Shown here in pieces: positions 63,985-64,000 of a stretch of DNA of 64,000 nt (position 1 is the first letter of the stretch; every line of letters starts with the position of its first letter). A model generated the notes under the pieces. It saw only the letters and a list, made by a program, of their open reading frames with translations. It made no database searches and was not told where the DNA came from. This DNA comes from Agromyces cavernae. Lineage in GTDB: Bacteria > Actinomycetota > Actinomycetes > Actinomycetales > Microbacteriaceae. The stretch spans positions 744,001 to 808,000 of the forward strand of contig NZ_JAJNMP010000002.1 in assembly GCF_021044935.1 (NCBI RefSeq), in the 5' to 3' direction. The translations under genes were made by a program, and so were the position numbers.

Positions 63985-64000
63985 CGCGTGCCGTGCCGAC

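Overview
The window is very GC-rich bacterial DNA with dense genes, many 4-base ATGA/GTGA start-stop overlaps and strong GC3 codon use. The gene content and the order gltX / FAH-family hydrolase / ilvE / leuB / serA ... ilvC-ilvN-ilvB-ilvD are actinobacterial, most likely Micrococcales, family Microbacteriaceae (Agromyces- or Microbacterium-like). The family-level guess is inference. There are no rRNA genes, IS elements, phage genes or CRISPR arrays. The only RNA gene is tRNA-Gln(CUG), close to gltX.

Layout. 0-5.6 kb: a MacAB-like exporter operon (lipoprotein, adaptor, ATPase, permease) divergent from a two-component system. 5.7-16.7 kb: an agmatine/guanidino and peptide-uptake regulon: APC permease, cytoplasmic agmatine deiminase, TetR regulator, five-gene oligopeptide-type ABC importer, a Tat-exported lipoprotein paralogue of agmatine deiminase, and an isochorismatase-like amidohydrolase. 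Three copies of a TTGGAT-N3-ATCCAA-like palindrome sit in the promoters of these units. 16.7-29.0 kb: tRNA-Gln, gltX, a LysR/class-V aminotransferase pair, FAH hydrolase, ilvE, leuB, a DHA2 drug exporter with its TetR, serA and two small membrane proteins.

29.1-44.6 kb: the most unusual part. Three paralogous 1,399-1,412-residue proteins are encoded on the + strand. Each has a SARP-type winged helix + BTAD, a STAND NTPase, one transmembrane helix and an extracytoplasmic beta-propeller with four invariant cysteines. Each is divergent from a small exported protein, most of which carry short tandem repeats. A fourth small gene is an orphan. Every divergent promoter region holds three GGTA-type heptamers spaced 22 (once 21) and 11 bp apart, the geometry of SARP operators, and each large gene has a TTGAC(A/G) promoter that looks leaderless. 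I read this as a family of membrane-spanning one-component regulators paired with secreted partners. The second large gene has a one-base frameshift. cutC is embedded in the block.

44.7-52.1 kb: otsAB fusion and ilvD-ilvB-ilvN-ilvC, all leftward. The 3' end of ilvD has foreign-looking codon use. 52.2-58.7 kb: a paired SMR exporter, then a TetR-MMPL-YhgE/Pip operon in which the MMPL protein carries a degenerate ABC-ATPase-like tail. 58.7-64 kb: two small unknown genes and a BioY-ligase-thiolase-BioM-BioN operon, in which the biotin ECF transporter genes enclose an acyl-CoA ligase and a thiolase.

Regulation can be read at several points: three TetR operator systems, an 11-bp phased box between the two-component system and the exporter, the heptamer arrays, and GC-rich hairpins at several gene ends. 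Three of these hairpins share a GGATGCC core.
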